A stretch of 64,000 bases of DNA from Batillaria attramentaria. Taxonomy: Eukaryota > Mollusca > Gastropoda > Batillariidae. A program made the position numbers and the translations under genes. This document shows, piece after piece, positions 1 through 11,400 of this stretch. The number at the start of each line of letters is the position of its first letter. Position 1 is the first letter of the stretch. Below the pieces are notes generated by a model. The model was not told the origin of the DNA, ran no database searches, and saw only the letters and a program-made list of their open reading frames with translations. The DNA is taken from contig JACVVK020000056.1 of assembly GCA_018292915.2 (NCBI GenBank), positions 926,001-990,000 on the forward strand, read 5' to 3'.

Positions 1-3000
1 GCCCTACCTGTAAAAAACACTAAGTTACTGAAGCATCGACAGCAACAAACCGAGACATTCACCTGGGCGAGGAAGGGTCTCCATCCCGGAGACCTATGAC
101 GCATTGCAGTGAAAGCCGAAAGGAAGCTGCAAGGCCGACCCCCCTTCTAACACCCAGGACAACAACGAGAGTAGCCACATGGAACATCAGGACAATGTAT
201 GAAGTAGGAAGGACCATACAAGTAGCAAGAGAGATGAAGAACTACAAGATAGGAGTACTGGGACTGAGTGAGACAAGGTGGCTACAGACAGGACAGCTGA
301 GATTTTCATCGGGAGAGCAATTGCTGTACTCTGGACACACAGAGGATGGAGCCCCCCACACTGAGGGCGTGGCCCTGATGCTGGCACCGGAGGCACAGCG
401 GGCACTCATCGGCTGGGAACCTGTCAACTCCCGCATCATCACAGCCAAATTCATCACCAAGAAAAAAGACATCAAGCTGAACATCATCCAGTGCTACGCT
501 CCCACCAATGATGCGGAAGAGGAGAAAAAAGATGACTTCTACCAACAACTGCAGACAGTGATAGATAGAGGAGGAGCCAAGGACATGACCATACTGATGG
601 GAGACTTCAACGCCAAGATTGGATCAGACAACACAGGCTATGAGGACACCATGGGAACACACGGACTGGGACAGATGAACAAAAATGGCGAGCGCTTTGC
701 AGACTTTTGTGCCCTGAACCAGCTAGTGATAGGAGGCAGCATCTTCCCACACAAGCGCATCCACAAGGCCACATGGAGATCGCCGGACCATGTCACGGAG
801 AACCAGATTGATCACATCTGCATCAGCCGGAAGTTCAGGAGATCGTGGCGGGATGTGCGCGTGATGAGGGGTGCCGATGTATCATCAGACCACCACCTTC
901 TTGCAACAACATTGAGACTTCGGCTTAAGAGGCACACCAACGCCAACAGCACACGGACCAGGTACAACGTTGGACTTCTCAGGAACACAGACACACAAGC
1001 AGCATTCCGGATCAGCCTTTCCAACAGGTTCCAGCCACTGCAAGACCTGATGGAAGACAGTGAAATGGACATCGAGACACAGTGGGAACACAGCAAGAAA
1101 CTCTGGCACGACACATGCGAAGAGGTCCTTGGCAAGAGAAAGACCCAACATAAGGAATGGATCTCTGCTGATACCATCCAGAAGCTGGAAGCTAGGAAAG
1201 AGAAGAAAACCGCACTGAACACGAGCCGAACAAGAAGAGCTAAGGCAAAGGCACAAGAGGAATACACAGCAGCTGACAGAGAAGTGAAGAGGAGCACCAG
1301 GAAGGACAAGAGGGACTACATCGACAACCTGGCCAGTCAAGCAGAGGAAGCAGCCCGACAAGGGAATCTAAAAGACCTGTACCAGGTGACCAAGAAGCTC
1401 GCGGGCAAATTTCAGCAGACAGACAAACCAGTGAAGGACAAGAACGGGCACCCACTGACAACAACTGAGGAACAGCTGAAGCGATGGGCAGAACACTTCA
1501 GGGAGCTGTTAAATCGCCCCATCCCTCAAACACCACCAGACATCCCACCAGCTGAGACAGAACTACCCATCAACTGCGACAAGCCCTCTAAGGCGGAGAT
1601 CAGGAAAGCCATCATGACACTGAGAAATGGGAAAGCTGCAGGGCCGGACGAGATACCAGCAGAAGCCATTAAAGCAGACACAGAGACAGCCGTCAACATG
1701 CTGCACAGCCTGTTCAGCAAGATCTGGGAGAAGGAAGAGGTGCCAGCCCAGTGGAAAGAAGGGATCGTCATCAAGCTGCCAAAGAAAGGGGACCTCAGGG
1801 ACTGCAGCAACTACCGAGGGATCATGCTCCTGTCAGTGCCAGGCAAGGTTCTCAACAGAATTCTACTGGAGAGGATGAGAGAGGCAGTCGACCCCATGCT
1901 CCGAGACCAGCAGGCAGGCTTTCGCAGGAACAGGTCCTGCGCTGACCAGATTGCCAGCCTACGCATCATTGTGGAGCAGTCACTGGAGTGGAACTCCCCC
2001 CTCTACATCAACTTCATAGACTATGAGAAGGCCTTCGACAGTGTAGACAGAGAGGCGCTGTGGAAGCTGCTAAGGCACTATGGAGTTCCCGGGAAGATCA
2101 TCTCCCTGATCCAGTGCACCTACCAAGACATGAGCTGCAGGATTGCCCATGCCGGCCAGTTGTCAGAAAGCTTCGAGGTGAAGACCGGAGTCCGCCAGGG
2201 ATGCCTGTTGTCCCCGTTTCTCTTCCTCCTGGTCATCGACTGGATCATGAAGACCACTACAGCAGGCAGGAAAAACGGGATACAGTGGACACTCTGGACG
2301 CAGCTGGATGACCTCGACTTCGCGGACGACCTGGCGCTCCTGTCTCACAGCCACAGCCAGATGCAGGACAAGACTACGTGCCTGGAAGCCACATCAGCCG
2401 GAACAGGGCTCAAGATAAACAGGAAGAAAACCGAGCTGATGAAGATCAACACCACTGCCAACACACCAGTCACAGTCGGTGGAGAGCCCATCAGGGAGGT
2501 GGAGTCTTTTGTCTACCTGGGGAGTGTGGTTGATGGACAGGGAGGCACAGACCGAGACGTCACAGCCAGAATCGGCAAGGCAAGGGCAGCAATGGTCATG
2601 CTGAAGAACGTCTGGGCATCCAAAGTTGTCAGCATAAGAACCAAACTTCGCATCTTCAACTCCAACGTGAAGTCAGTTCTGCTCTACGGATGCGAAACAT
2701 GGAGGACAACGAAGACGATGCAGCAGAAGATCCAGACATTTCTCAACACCTGTCTGAGGCGCATCTTCAACATCCGATGGCCAGAGAAGATCCGGAATGA
2801 AGAGCTGTGGGAGCGAGCGGGGCAGGAACCAGTGGCCAAGCAGATCCTGCGGAGGAAGTGGGGCTGGATTGGACACACCCTCAGGAAGCCAGCATCCAGC
2901 ACCACACGCCAAGCCCTGACATGGAACCCGCAGGGGAAAAGGAAGAGAGGCCGGCCTCGCAACAGCTGGAGGCGGGACACTGAGGCAGAGCTATGTAAGC

Positions 3001-3141
3001 AGGGGACCAACTGGACTGGAGTGGCAAGACTAGCCCAGAACAGAGTGCGATGGCGAAGGGTTGTCGATGGCCTATGCTCCACGTGGAGCCAAGGGCCTAA
3101 GTAAAATACGGAATCCGTATTTTTGAAAAAAAAAAAAAAAA
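1..3141 (+). mobile_element. RTE-like non-LTR retrotransposon (LINE), 5' end outside the window or truncated
   Basis: One long ORF with an endonuclease and a reverse transcriptase fills the unit. About 95 bases of possible 5' UTR precede the ATG and the true 5' end is not visible. The ORF stop at 3102-3104 is followed within a few bases by a perfect inverted repeat (AAAATACGGA, one base, TCCGTATTTT) and then a run of A. There is almost no 3' UTR. The A-run and the GGAATCCGTATTTTT block also occur at the end of an unrelated repeat (see 3105-4584), so the exact LINE 3' border is ambiguous. Confidence 0.85.
96..3104 (+). CDS. LINE ORF: apurinic endonuclease + reverse transcriptase, 1002 aa
   Basis: The protein would nick target DNA and reverse-transcribe its own RNA at the nick. 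The N-terminal third is an exonuclease-endonuclease-phosphatase (APE) domain: TWNIRTM near residue 29, LSETRW near 57, GDFNAKIG near 168 and SSDHHLL near 263. The middle is a reverse transcriptase: the motif A aspartate in FIDYEKAFDSVD, motif B VRQGCLLSP, and the catalytic FADD box. The C-terminal tail has the basic GKRKRGRPRNSW stretch common to RTE-like elements often annotated as craniofacial development protein 2-like. No RNase H is seen. The frame is fully open, which suggests a young copy. RTE assignment is by overall domain order and recognisable blocks; an exact clade was not computed. Confidence 0.9.
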   Translation: MTHCSESRKEAARPTPLLTPRTTTRVATWNIRTMYEVGRTIQVAREMKNYKIGVLGLSETRWLQTGQLRFSSGEQLLYSGHTEDGAPHTEGVALMLAPEAQRALIGWEPVNSRIITAKFITKKKDIKLNIIQCYAPTNDAEEEKKDDFYQQLQTVIDRGGAKDMTILMGDFNAKIGSDNTGYEDTMGTHGLGQMNKNGERFADFCALNQLVIGGSIFPHKRIHKATWRSPDHVTENQIDHICISRKFRRSWRDVRVMRGADVSSDHHLLATTLRLRLKRHTNANSTRTRYNVGLLRNTDTQAAFRISLSNRFQPLQDLMEDSEMDIETQWEHSKKLWHDTCEEVLGKRKTQHKEWISADTIQKLEARKEKKTALNTSRTRRAKAKAQEEYTAADREVKRSTRKDKRDYIDNLASQAEEAARQGNLKDLYQVTKKLAGKFQQTDKPVKDKNGHPLTTTEEQLKRWAEHFRELLNRPIPQTPPDIPPAETELPINCDKPSKAEIRKAIMTLRNGKAAGPDEIPAEAIKADTETAVNMLHSLFSKIWEKEEVPAQWKEGIVIKLPKKGDLRDCSNYRGIMLLSVPGKVLNRILLERMREAVDPMLRDQQAGFRRNRSCADQIASLRIIVEQSLEWNSPLYINFIDYEKAFDSVDREALWKLLRHYGVPGKIISLIQCTYQDMSCRIAHAGQLSESFEVKTGVRQGCLLSPFLFLLVIDWIMKTTTAGRKNGIQWTLWTQLDDLDFADDLALLSHSHSQMQDKTTCLEATSAGTGLKINRKKTELMKINTTANTPVTVGGEPIREVESFVYLGSVVDGQGGTDRDVTARIGKARAAMVMLKNVWASKVVSIRTKLRIFNSNVKSVLLYGCETWRTTKTMQQKIQTFLNTCLRRIFNIRWPEKIRNEELWERAGQEPVAKQILRRKWGWIGHTLRKPASSTTRQALTWNPQGKRKRGRPRNSWRRDTEAELCKQGTNWTGVARLAQNRVRWRRVVDGLCSTWSQGPK

Positions 3142-4584
3142 ATCCGTGTAATATTCCGTTCGGCATTATCTCGTGGTCGAACCTGGATGAGAAGAAAACT
3201 TGTTTGGCCAATGGCCGTCGTCCGATCTCGTCAGTCAGCCAATCAGAAGCGTCAAAGGCCAGCGCGCGGTCGCCGTTTTGCAGCTCGCGAATGTTAGCAT
3301 CCATGCGATCTTCGCGCCGATGAAGCATTCATCTGGATTTTTAAAAATCGAATAATTAAACCAACAGAAAGAAAAATACAATACGGATCGTTTCTGAGGG
3401 GGCTACAAAAATACGCGTTTGATGATTGTCCGACTTGGGCGTACACGTACCGGATTTTCCCAGAGGCTCTCGCCATTCGTTCTTTGCCGGCGTCGATAAA
3501 GCATTGAGCGGTTGTGTTTTCTTACGCAAAACTAAAACAGCAGAAAGAAAAATGCATTACGGGTCGTTTGTTAGGGCCAGACACGACGATTAAGTTACCA
3601 ACAATTTGCCTGGGATGATTGTGCGCGGGCTGTGGCACACCTGACTTGCGAGTACCGGATTTTCCCGAAGTCTATTTTAAGACGAAAATCAATACGAAAA
3701 ATCAATACTAGTGATCTCATTTGGGGGAGGGACTAATCAAGATAGCCATGTAGTTAACAGTCAGGGCTTGAGATCTTCCACCGTGCTTTTGTCGGATTTC
3801 CACCTTTGGCTAAAAATTTTCTGGCCTCTCAAAAAGTGTTTCAGTCAGTCCTCCTCTGAAGCACTTAAACTGAATCACTCACACAGATTTCAGTGTATTT
3901 AAAAACAAATCTTGGGGAGCATTCCCCTCCACACCCCTAGCTTAACAATTAAGCAGGCGTGCACTCCTGGCTTTGACACTTCATCACCATAGTAAGTGTG
4001 AAACAGTTTGTGGTAAACACACTGTGTAGTTTTACACAGATAAAGAAACACCTTTGCTTGGAAATCAAAATGTGTACTTGCAATCTGTGAATTTGTATAA
4101 AGTGTCATCCTGTTAAGTGGGTCCGACTGTATTACAGATACACTTTGCTATTCAAAAACTACACTTTGGCACCCCCTAAACCATGCTGAACCTTTCTCAG
4201 TTTCTGAGAGTAAACTGACAGGTCTTCTAATGTGTGGATTTTTTAATTAGAGTTTGATTCTCCACAATGATTATTTGGATAAACTTGTGTACAGCAACAA
4301 GAGGTCTGTAATAGTTTGAGTCTAAGGGTTGAAATTTGAAGGGAAAATGTGGTAGATAAGAATAGCTATCAAATGCTCTCAGGTGCCACGAGAGGCCTAA
4401 AATTGGCTCTTAAATTTGGCAAAATTCGTGTTTTTTTCCGGGGGGGGGGGGGGGGGGGGCGTTGCCCCCCTGGTCCCCCCAGCAGGGCTCTTCCCCTGCA
4501 CCCCGCCAGGGCCTAGGCGGCCCCTGCACCCCGGCCTGGGAAAAGAAGTTTCAGTATTTTCAAAATTGCCAGCTTTCACCCATG
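3105..4584 (-). mobile_element. CATGGGTGAAAG-ended repeat, copy A (inverted relative to copy B)
   Basis: This stretch is the reverse complement of most of 10085-11922. Shared blocks include the tract around 3220-3320, the LINE-independent A/T run, the region 3860-4380 and the GC-rich block 4440-4545. It ends at 4571-4584 with CTTTCACCCATG. The opposite terminus (GTGAAAGTTTTCCG) is missing; the LINE ORF end abuts the internal GGAATCCGTATTTTT block instead, so this copy is truncated at the LINE. No transposase is encoded, so it is non-autonomous. Confidence 0.75.
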
Positions 4585-5998
4585 ATGTATATATATATTA
4601 TATGCATTACATACTGAGAGTGGGCATTTTATGGCATGAGTATATATGCACTGCCTTTTGTGTGTATCATTTCTCCATTGTATTTGTAAAACTAGTACCA
4701 AGGATTTGCGTTACTGGTATTTTATTTTGGAAGGGGCGATAAATCCACAGGTCATATCAAGTGTGTTTCTTTATTGATATCTGTAATATTTTGCACTTTT
4801 CTCTTCTTTTTTTTTTTTTTTTTTTCCTCGGACTGAAAAGGCATCATCGGTTGGCCTTTCGAAAAACAAGAGAAAGAGAATAAAAAAGAATTCCCTAATT
4901 CACTCATTGTGCATAGGCTTAAGCGCATTTTGTAATTTTTTTTTTTTTTTTTTTGTCTGTTTAAGAAGCAAAGTGGAGCAAGCAGAGAGTGGTGTGAGAT
5001 GGGCAAGTGTTACTCTGCATGGTTTTCTGGATTCTCCAGTGTCTGCGAAGGTGCATGAACATGGATTTTTCTTGGAGGGAGACAATGTGCATAGTTTTGT
5101 TGTTTTCCAACAAAGACTACTGGCTGTCTTTGTAGCGAATTGAGTATTTCTTTTATTTTAATAATTGTGTTTGCAGGTAGATTTAGGATGTTTGCTGTAG
5201 TTTAGTTTTTGGTATTAGTTTCTTATTATTTTCTAGTTAGTCCCTGTATCGGGTTAGAGAGTAAGTGGTCACGTTGTTTTGTTTTCCCACCTCCCTTCCC
5301 CTCACATGCGCGCCCGCTGGTCAGTTTCAAAGCTGTCCCGCGAGCCAGCCCCGCCAGGCCCCACCCTATAAAAGACCCCAGTTTTCCCGCCGAAATTCAG
5401 AGCGCTCCCGATTTTGGATTACCCCCCTGGGCCGACCAAGTCTATCTAATATTGTACGGATTACCTCTGTGATTTTTCTTGGACACTTCTCAGATCGGAC
5501 CGCTAAATGTAAGTGCCCCAGTTTTTTTTGGTGGTTTGCTAGTGTTTGTTTGTTAGTGCAATCTCATGCGGTTTTGATGTTTAAGTGATTCAGTCAGTTT
5601 CCAAGTTTTCACGTAGACACTGCAGCCAGTAACGCTATTTTTACTAACTTATTCTCTAGGTTTTTAGTGCATAAATTGTGTAACCCAGTGCTTTCTTTTA
5701 TATTAAATTTCTGTAAGCGTAGTTCGCCAAGAACGGCTCTCATTTTATTTTACAATTCTAATGGTGAAAGTGTATATAAATTATTCTTCCCGCTGATGCG
5801 TAGATGCTCAGCGTATGCTGAACCCCTAGTCTGCGTAACCTTTGCCCGGCAGCAAGCGAGCGAGCGTGTACCGTGAACTTCTGACTCTCGCAACTACACA
5901 GCCACCGCAATGGTGGAATTCTATTCTTATCACCCAGCCTTTCGGTTTCTCCTCTGCCCGGAATTCCCAATCCTACGTAGAGTGTTTGTTTTTATGAT
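4585..5998. other. No gene recognised; A/T-rich spacer with homopolymers and a TATA-like block
   Basis: The stretch contains T-runs at about 4807-4825 and 4937-4954, then a GC-richer stretch at 5280-5440 with a TATA motif. ORFs here are short and low-complexity. I see no domain. Confidence 0.5.
5360..5380 (+). promoter_or_regulatory. TATA-box-like core promoter candidate
   Basis: CCACCCTATAAAAGACC stands in a locally GC-rich, pyrimidine-flanked segment, with a GTAAGT donor-like site at about 5508. It could drive an untranslated exon or belong to a decayed LTR. No downstream coding region could be tied to it. Confidence 0.3.
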
Positions 5999-5999
5999 A

Positions 6000-7207
6000 C
6001 AGTCAAACCTGTCATGGCGGTCACCTGTATAAGCCATGCCACTGTCCAACTCAGTCACCCCAGAGGATCCCTGAGCGTTTTCCCTCTATATATGCACTGT
6101 ATAACCAGGTCACTGTCTAACGCGGTCGTGCCACCTATTTTGGCAGTCCCAAACGACCTTTTACACTGTACAAGGCAGTCACTTTGTTGTGTAGTGACCG
6201 CCGTCGGGCCCCTGCTGTGTTCTCAACTGACAAGACAGACTTCCTAACTGCTTGACAAGCCAGGATTAGCCACGCCGCGGCTCACTGACACGCGCCTCCC
6301 CCTCCGAGTGAATAGCCGGGGGATTGGTGGGGGTGAGGGGGTTGCTGTTAGCGTCGTCCTTTTGATTGCTTTGCAATCAGTACGAGGTCTGTAGGAAACG
6401 GTCAGCTTTGTGTTTGTAAACCAATCAACTTCCAAGGTGTATGAATACATGAAGGTGTTGTCACCCTGTTTGTCGTTTCTATTGCTTCTGATTGAGACGA
6501 CGACGTGTTAGTGTGCGTGAATCCGCTGTCAGCAGGAAGCTTGTTGTTGCATTGTCAGTCGATCACCTGACTGTCTTGCCGAAAGAACACTGTATGTGCG
6601 TGCACTTTTTAAGTGTCAGACTGATGGGTGCGTTTAGCGTCTTTGTCAATGCCAGATGAAACTGAAGCGGACCGACTTCGCTAAACTGTAAAAATGAAAA
6701 GCATCAGTTTGAGTCTGTCTCCGTTTGAATGCAAGTCCGTCGTCCGAGAGAGAGAGAGAGAGGTGGAGCATTTGCAGAACGCGGAACTAAAACGTGTGCA
6801 TGTACAATGTACTGTAAGAAAATCCCATGGCTGCAGAATCAGCTCTATCATGTGAGCGAATATGCTCAGTCAAGCGGCAGTTTCCTTCTGTATGACTTGA
6901 TATTATGGCCCTATGTAAGGCTGTGACAGTGAACAAGGCGAATCGATGTACATGTACATGTACTTAAAAAGGTACATATACACATAAACACATGCATTTC
7001 ATGCATACCAGAGATATTTGATGTATTTTCAAGTGTATAGAGAGCTTTAGGCGAGCCCTGTTGTCAGCTCATAACACGTGCACTGCTAGAGTATTCATTG
7101 GGTGACATGCTAGCTGTTGACATGCCTTCCTGGATAACCCGGTCACCTGTCTAAGGTGGCCAGTTTGACCCAGTCCCTTGGGTGACCGCCTTACACAGGT
7201 TTGACTG
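6000..7207. mobile_element. Pogo/Tigger-like non-autonomous DNA transposon with TA target duplication
   Basis: The left end reads TA|CAGTCAAACCTGTC. The right end is its inverse, ending GGTTTGACTG|TA at 7207. The inverted ends continue with GGCGGTCACC on both sides, giving roughly 28 bp of imperfect terminal inverted repeat. TA duplication plus a CAGT-AACC start is typical of pogo/Tigger-type Tc1-mariner elements. Subterminal copies of GGTCACCTGT occur at about 6018, 6110 and 7141. The 1.2 kb interior has no long ORF. Confidence 0.7.
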
Positions 7208-7209
7208 TA

Positions 7210-8378
7210 ATTCTTCTTATTTTGGTTCCGCCCCCCTCCTTTCCTTTGTTTTGTTTGTCCGTTAGTCTGAATAGTTAATAATATGGGTTAAGTGATTCAC
7301 GTTAATTAGGAGTTTTGTCTGTTATTTTAGAAGTGCTTGTTTTGTTAGTGAACGATTAGTTTGTTTTCCTCACTGTTCAGTTTGGCTATTTCATTCCTAG
7401 TGCTATTTCTATTTGTAAGTTAATTCCTAGACAGCATAGCAACTGTTATATGAGATTATATTTTTCTCCGAATCTGTGCCATAATTAATCGTAATTCCTT
7501 TCTTTTGTTAATTTGTGCCATGATTTACTGAGCGATTTACTGTGATTTCCCCCTTTTTGTTTGTTATTAGATTTTTGTAATGATCACTTTGTTTGAACGT
7601 TCCTCTTCTCTCAATTATTGATAGCATGTGTTAGGGAGTGGTTGTGTGAGTGACGTGAGTGCGTGCTAAAGCAAGCGTGATTCACAGTTACTGAGAGCTT
7701 GCACAGGCCGTGTCCTTAACTACAGACTTGCAGCCACACACCAGACATTCACTGCCTATTACATACACTAACTAAAATCATGCACACCTTTTATTAATGT
7801 AACCTACACACAACGACACCTTCTCTCCCGGCATTACATATTCAGCATATGGACACCATGATGTTTGTCAGTAAGAGAGGAGTGTGTGTGTGGAGAAATG
7901 AGTGAGAGAGACAATATAATGACCGAGAAATGTATGCTGTTCGTGCCTCTCCTGAATAAATATGCATTGAATGCACCAGTCTTTCTTTGGTTATTTTGTA
8001 CACGCATCACCTCTGTGTTTATCATAGCAATTTAAGGATTTTCTGCTGGTGTGTTTTGGAAACAGGAAATAAAGAACTGAGATGCTCGAAAAGGTTGCTT
8101 ATGTTGTTTAAAGAAAAAAGGAAATAAAAAAAGGCATGCATTAACATCAGCGCATAATTTCAATGCAGCATACTACAGTTATTTTCCGATGTAGGATATG
8201 TAATGGTGGAGCATAAAAAAATCGTATAAAAATCAACACGCCAGTTGTATACGCCAGTCAAACTTCTAACTTCATGAATGATACTCTACAGAAGTTCATC
8301 ACTGCCTGTCTCCATAAAGCTTTCCATGAGAAATGGGAAAGAACTCTTGTAGCCTTACAATTTTTTTAATGAACATAG
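7210..8378. other. Intergenic sequence, no gene seen
   Basis: T-rich sequence with short ORFs only. It lies just upstream of NUDT19 and may include its promoter, but no clear TATA or initiator stands out. Confidence 0.4.
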
Positions 8379-8489
8379 GTGCCTTCCCCTTGCAAGATTC
8401 CAGGGAGCGTAACTCTGCACGTCAAACTCGACGGACTTTCACCAAGTTCGGCGAATTTCTCGTGTTTGCACAACTTTGATCGCCTGGTC

Positions 8490-11400
8490 ATGTGCGCTGC
8501 GGTCCTGAAACACTGGCGGGAGGCGGCTACAGCGATTCTAGTGCATCAGCGCAGACCTGCCATTCAAAATATCCAGAAAAATGGTGTCAAACCAAAGACA
8601 AAGTCGCCTGACACGGAGCAGACGACAGTGGCTCCAATGGCAGGCGGTCTCGAAATGCTAGTGATGAAACGAAGTAGCCGGTCTTCATTCATGCCAGATT
8701 TATATGTTTTTCCTGGAGGAACAGCGGACGATGCAGATTTTTCTCGCGAATGGATGGATATTTTTCGAGCTGCGACCCCAGAAAAGAAAGAAGAACGGTT
8801 TGGGTTTGTGAAAACTTTATCTGAAAATGCGCCTATGTTCAGTCGCCAGCGTGAGGCCAAGTTTTCATCCATTCCAAGTGAAATTGCCTTTAGGATATGC
8901 GCCCTAAGAGAAACGTTTGAGGAGTCGGGAGTACTAATAGCACGGAAAGGAGAATCACTGTGCAGCTACAAACAAAACTTTAGTCCATGTGAAGCTTTTA
9001 ATTTTGGACAGGACCATGCTTCCGAGTTGGAGGAGTGGAGACAGAAAGTCACATCCGAACCCACGCAGTTCCTCCAGTTGTGTAAAAAATATGATATTGT
9101 GCCAGATGTCTGGTCCATGTTTGACTGGTCGGACTGGTTGACACCAATTGGTGACCCACTCAGCAGCAAGAGATTTGACGCAGCATTTTTCATTTGTTGT
9201 CTGGAAGAGAAACCTCATGTGGCTGAGGATGCAAGTGAACTTGTTCATTTTCAGGTAGCACAACTTTGGTTTTTGACAGGATAAGAATTGTCAGTGCTGA
9301 TGTTTGTCTTTCGTGACATTCATAAAATTTGGCTTCTACTTTCTGTGTGTGGTGCTGGCTGGGGCTTGCAAAATATCTGCAAATAATTTATCAGACTGAA
9401 AATGTTCAGCCAGTCCTTGAATCCTTTACAAGACATATGCCATATGTTTGAGAAATTGAAAATCAATTATTATGAACAAATAGATATAAAAAAAAGTTCA
9501 ACTCTCATTAGTAAGGACAGTTGTGTTGGATAAGCCCCCCTTAAGCATGCATCAAGTTTTCATGTAACCTGTTATTGTCGTGTCAGCTCGCTTTGCAGCT
9601 TTCTCAAGGAATGATTTTCATTCTCCCGTCCAAAAGAGAGCGTACATGTAACCATATATACAGCTGTATGGCTCACTCTGCAGTCATTTTGTAAAAGGGA
9701 TCTATTGCCATAGATAAATTTGATAAGCACTTGGGTGGTATTTCCATACCTGCTGGTATCTAGAACAAATCGCCGTACTTTTGGTGGTGGTACGTTGTCT
9801 TTCTAGTGCAGCTTGGGTTTCTCGTGTTTCAGTGGTCCAGTCCACAAGAGATGATCAGCGAGAATAGACAGGGCAAAGTTCAGCTGGCACCCCCTCAGCT
9901 TTATGAAGCTCACCGCTTGCTTAACTTTTCCTCGGCTGACGATCTCATGAACTTCCTACGACGAAGGGTGGGCCAGCCTATGGAGAGGTGGATGCCTGTT
10001 CGAGTGCAGTGCGCTGATGCTGTTTTGTTCCTTTTCCCAGGTTATTACTCTTTCTTTCAGTTGAGTTTATCAGTTATAATAATACATGGGTGAAAGCTGG
10101 CAATTTTGAAAATAAGGAAACTTCTTTTCCCAGGCCGGGGTCCAGGGGCCGCCTAGGCCCCGGCGGGGTGCAGGGGCAGAGCCCTGCTGGGGGGACCAGG
10201 GGGGCAACGCCCCCCGGAAAAAAACAAATTTGCCAAATTTAAGAGCCAATTCTAGGCCTCTCGTGGCACCTGAGAGCATTTGATAGCTATTCTTATCTAC
10301 CACATTTTCCCTTCAAATTTCAACCCTTAGACTCAAGCTATTGCAGACCTCTTGTTGCTGTACACAAGTTTATCCAAATAATCATTGTGGAGAATCAAAC
10401 TCTAAAATCCACACATTAGAAGACCTGTCAGTTTACTCTCAGAAACTGAGAAAGGTTCAGCATGGTTTAGGAGGGTGCCAAAGTGTAGTTGCCCCCCGGA
10501 AAAAAACACGAATTTTGCCAAATTTAAGAGCCAATTCTAGGCCTCTCGTGGCACCTGAGAGCATTTGATAGCTATTCTTATCTTAATCTACCACATTTTC
10601 CCTTCAAATTTCAACCCTTAGACTCAAGCTATTACAGACCTCTTGTTGCTGTACACAAGTTTATCCAAATAATCATTGTGGAGAATCAAACTCTAAAATC
10701 CACACATTAGAAGACCTGTCAGTTTACTCTCAGAAACTGAGAAAGGTTCAGCATGGTTTAGGAGGGTGCCAAAGTGTAGTTTTTGAATAGCAAAGTGTAT
10801 CTGTTATACAGTCGGACCCACTGACTTAACAGGATGACACTTTATACAAATTTACAGTTTGCAGGTACATATTTTGATTTCCAAGCACAGGCGTTTCGAT
10901 ATCTGTGTAAAACTACACAGTGTGTTTACCACAAACTGCCCAACACTTACTATGGTGATGAAGTGTCAAAGCCAGGAGTGCACGCCTGCTTAATTGTTAA
11001 GCTAGGGGTGTGCAGGGGAATGCTCCCCAAGATTTGTTTTTACATACACTGAAATCTGTGTGAGTGATTCAGTTTAAGTGCTTCAGAGGAGGACTGACTG
11101 AAACACTTTTTGAGAGGCCAGAAAATTTATAGCCAAAGGTGGAAATCCGACAAAGGCACGGTGGAAGATCCTAAGCCCTGACTGTTAACGATATGGTTAT
11201 CTTGATTAGTCTCTCCCCCAAATGAGATCACTAGTATTGATTTTTTGTATTGATTTTCGTCTTAAAATAGACTTCGGGAAAATCCGGTACTCGCAAGTCA
11301 GGTGTGCCACAGCCCGCGCACGATCATCCTAGGCAAATTTTTGGTAACTTAATCGTCGTGTCTGGCCCTAACCAACGATCCGTAATGCATTTTTCTTTCT

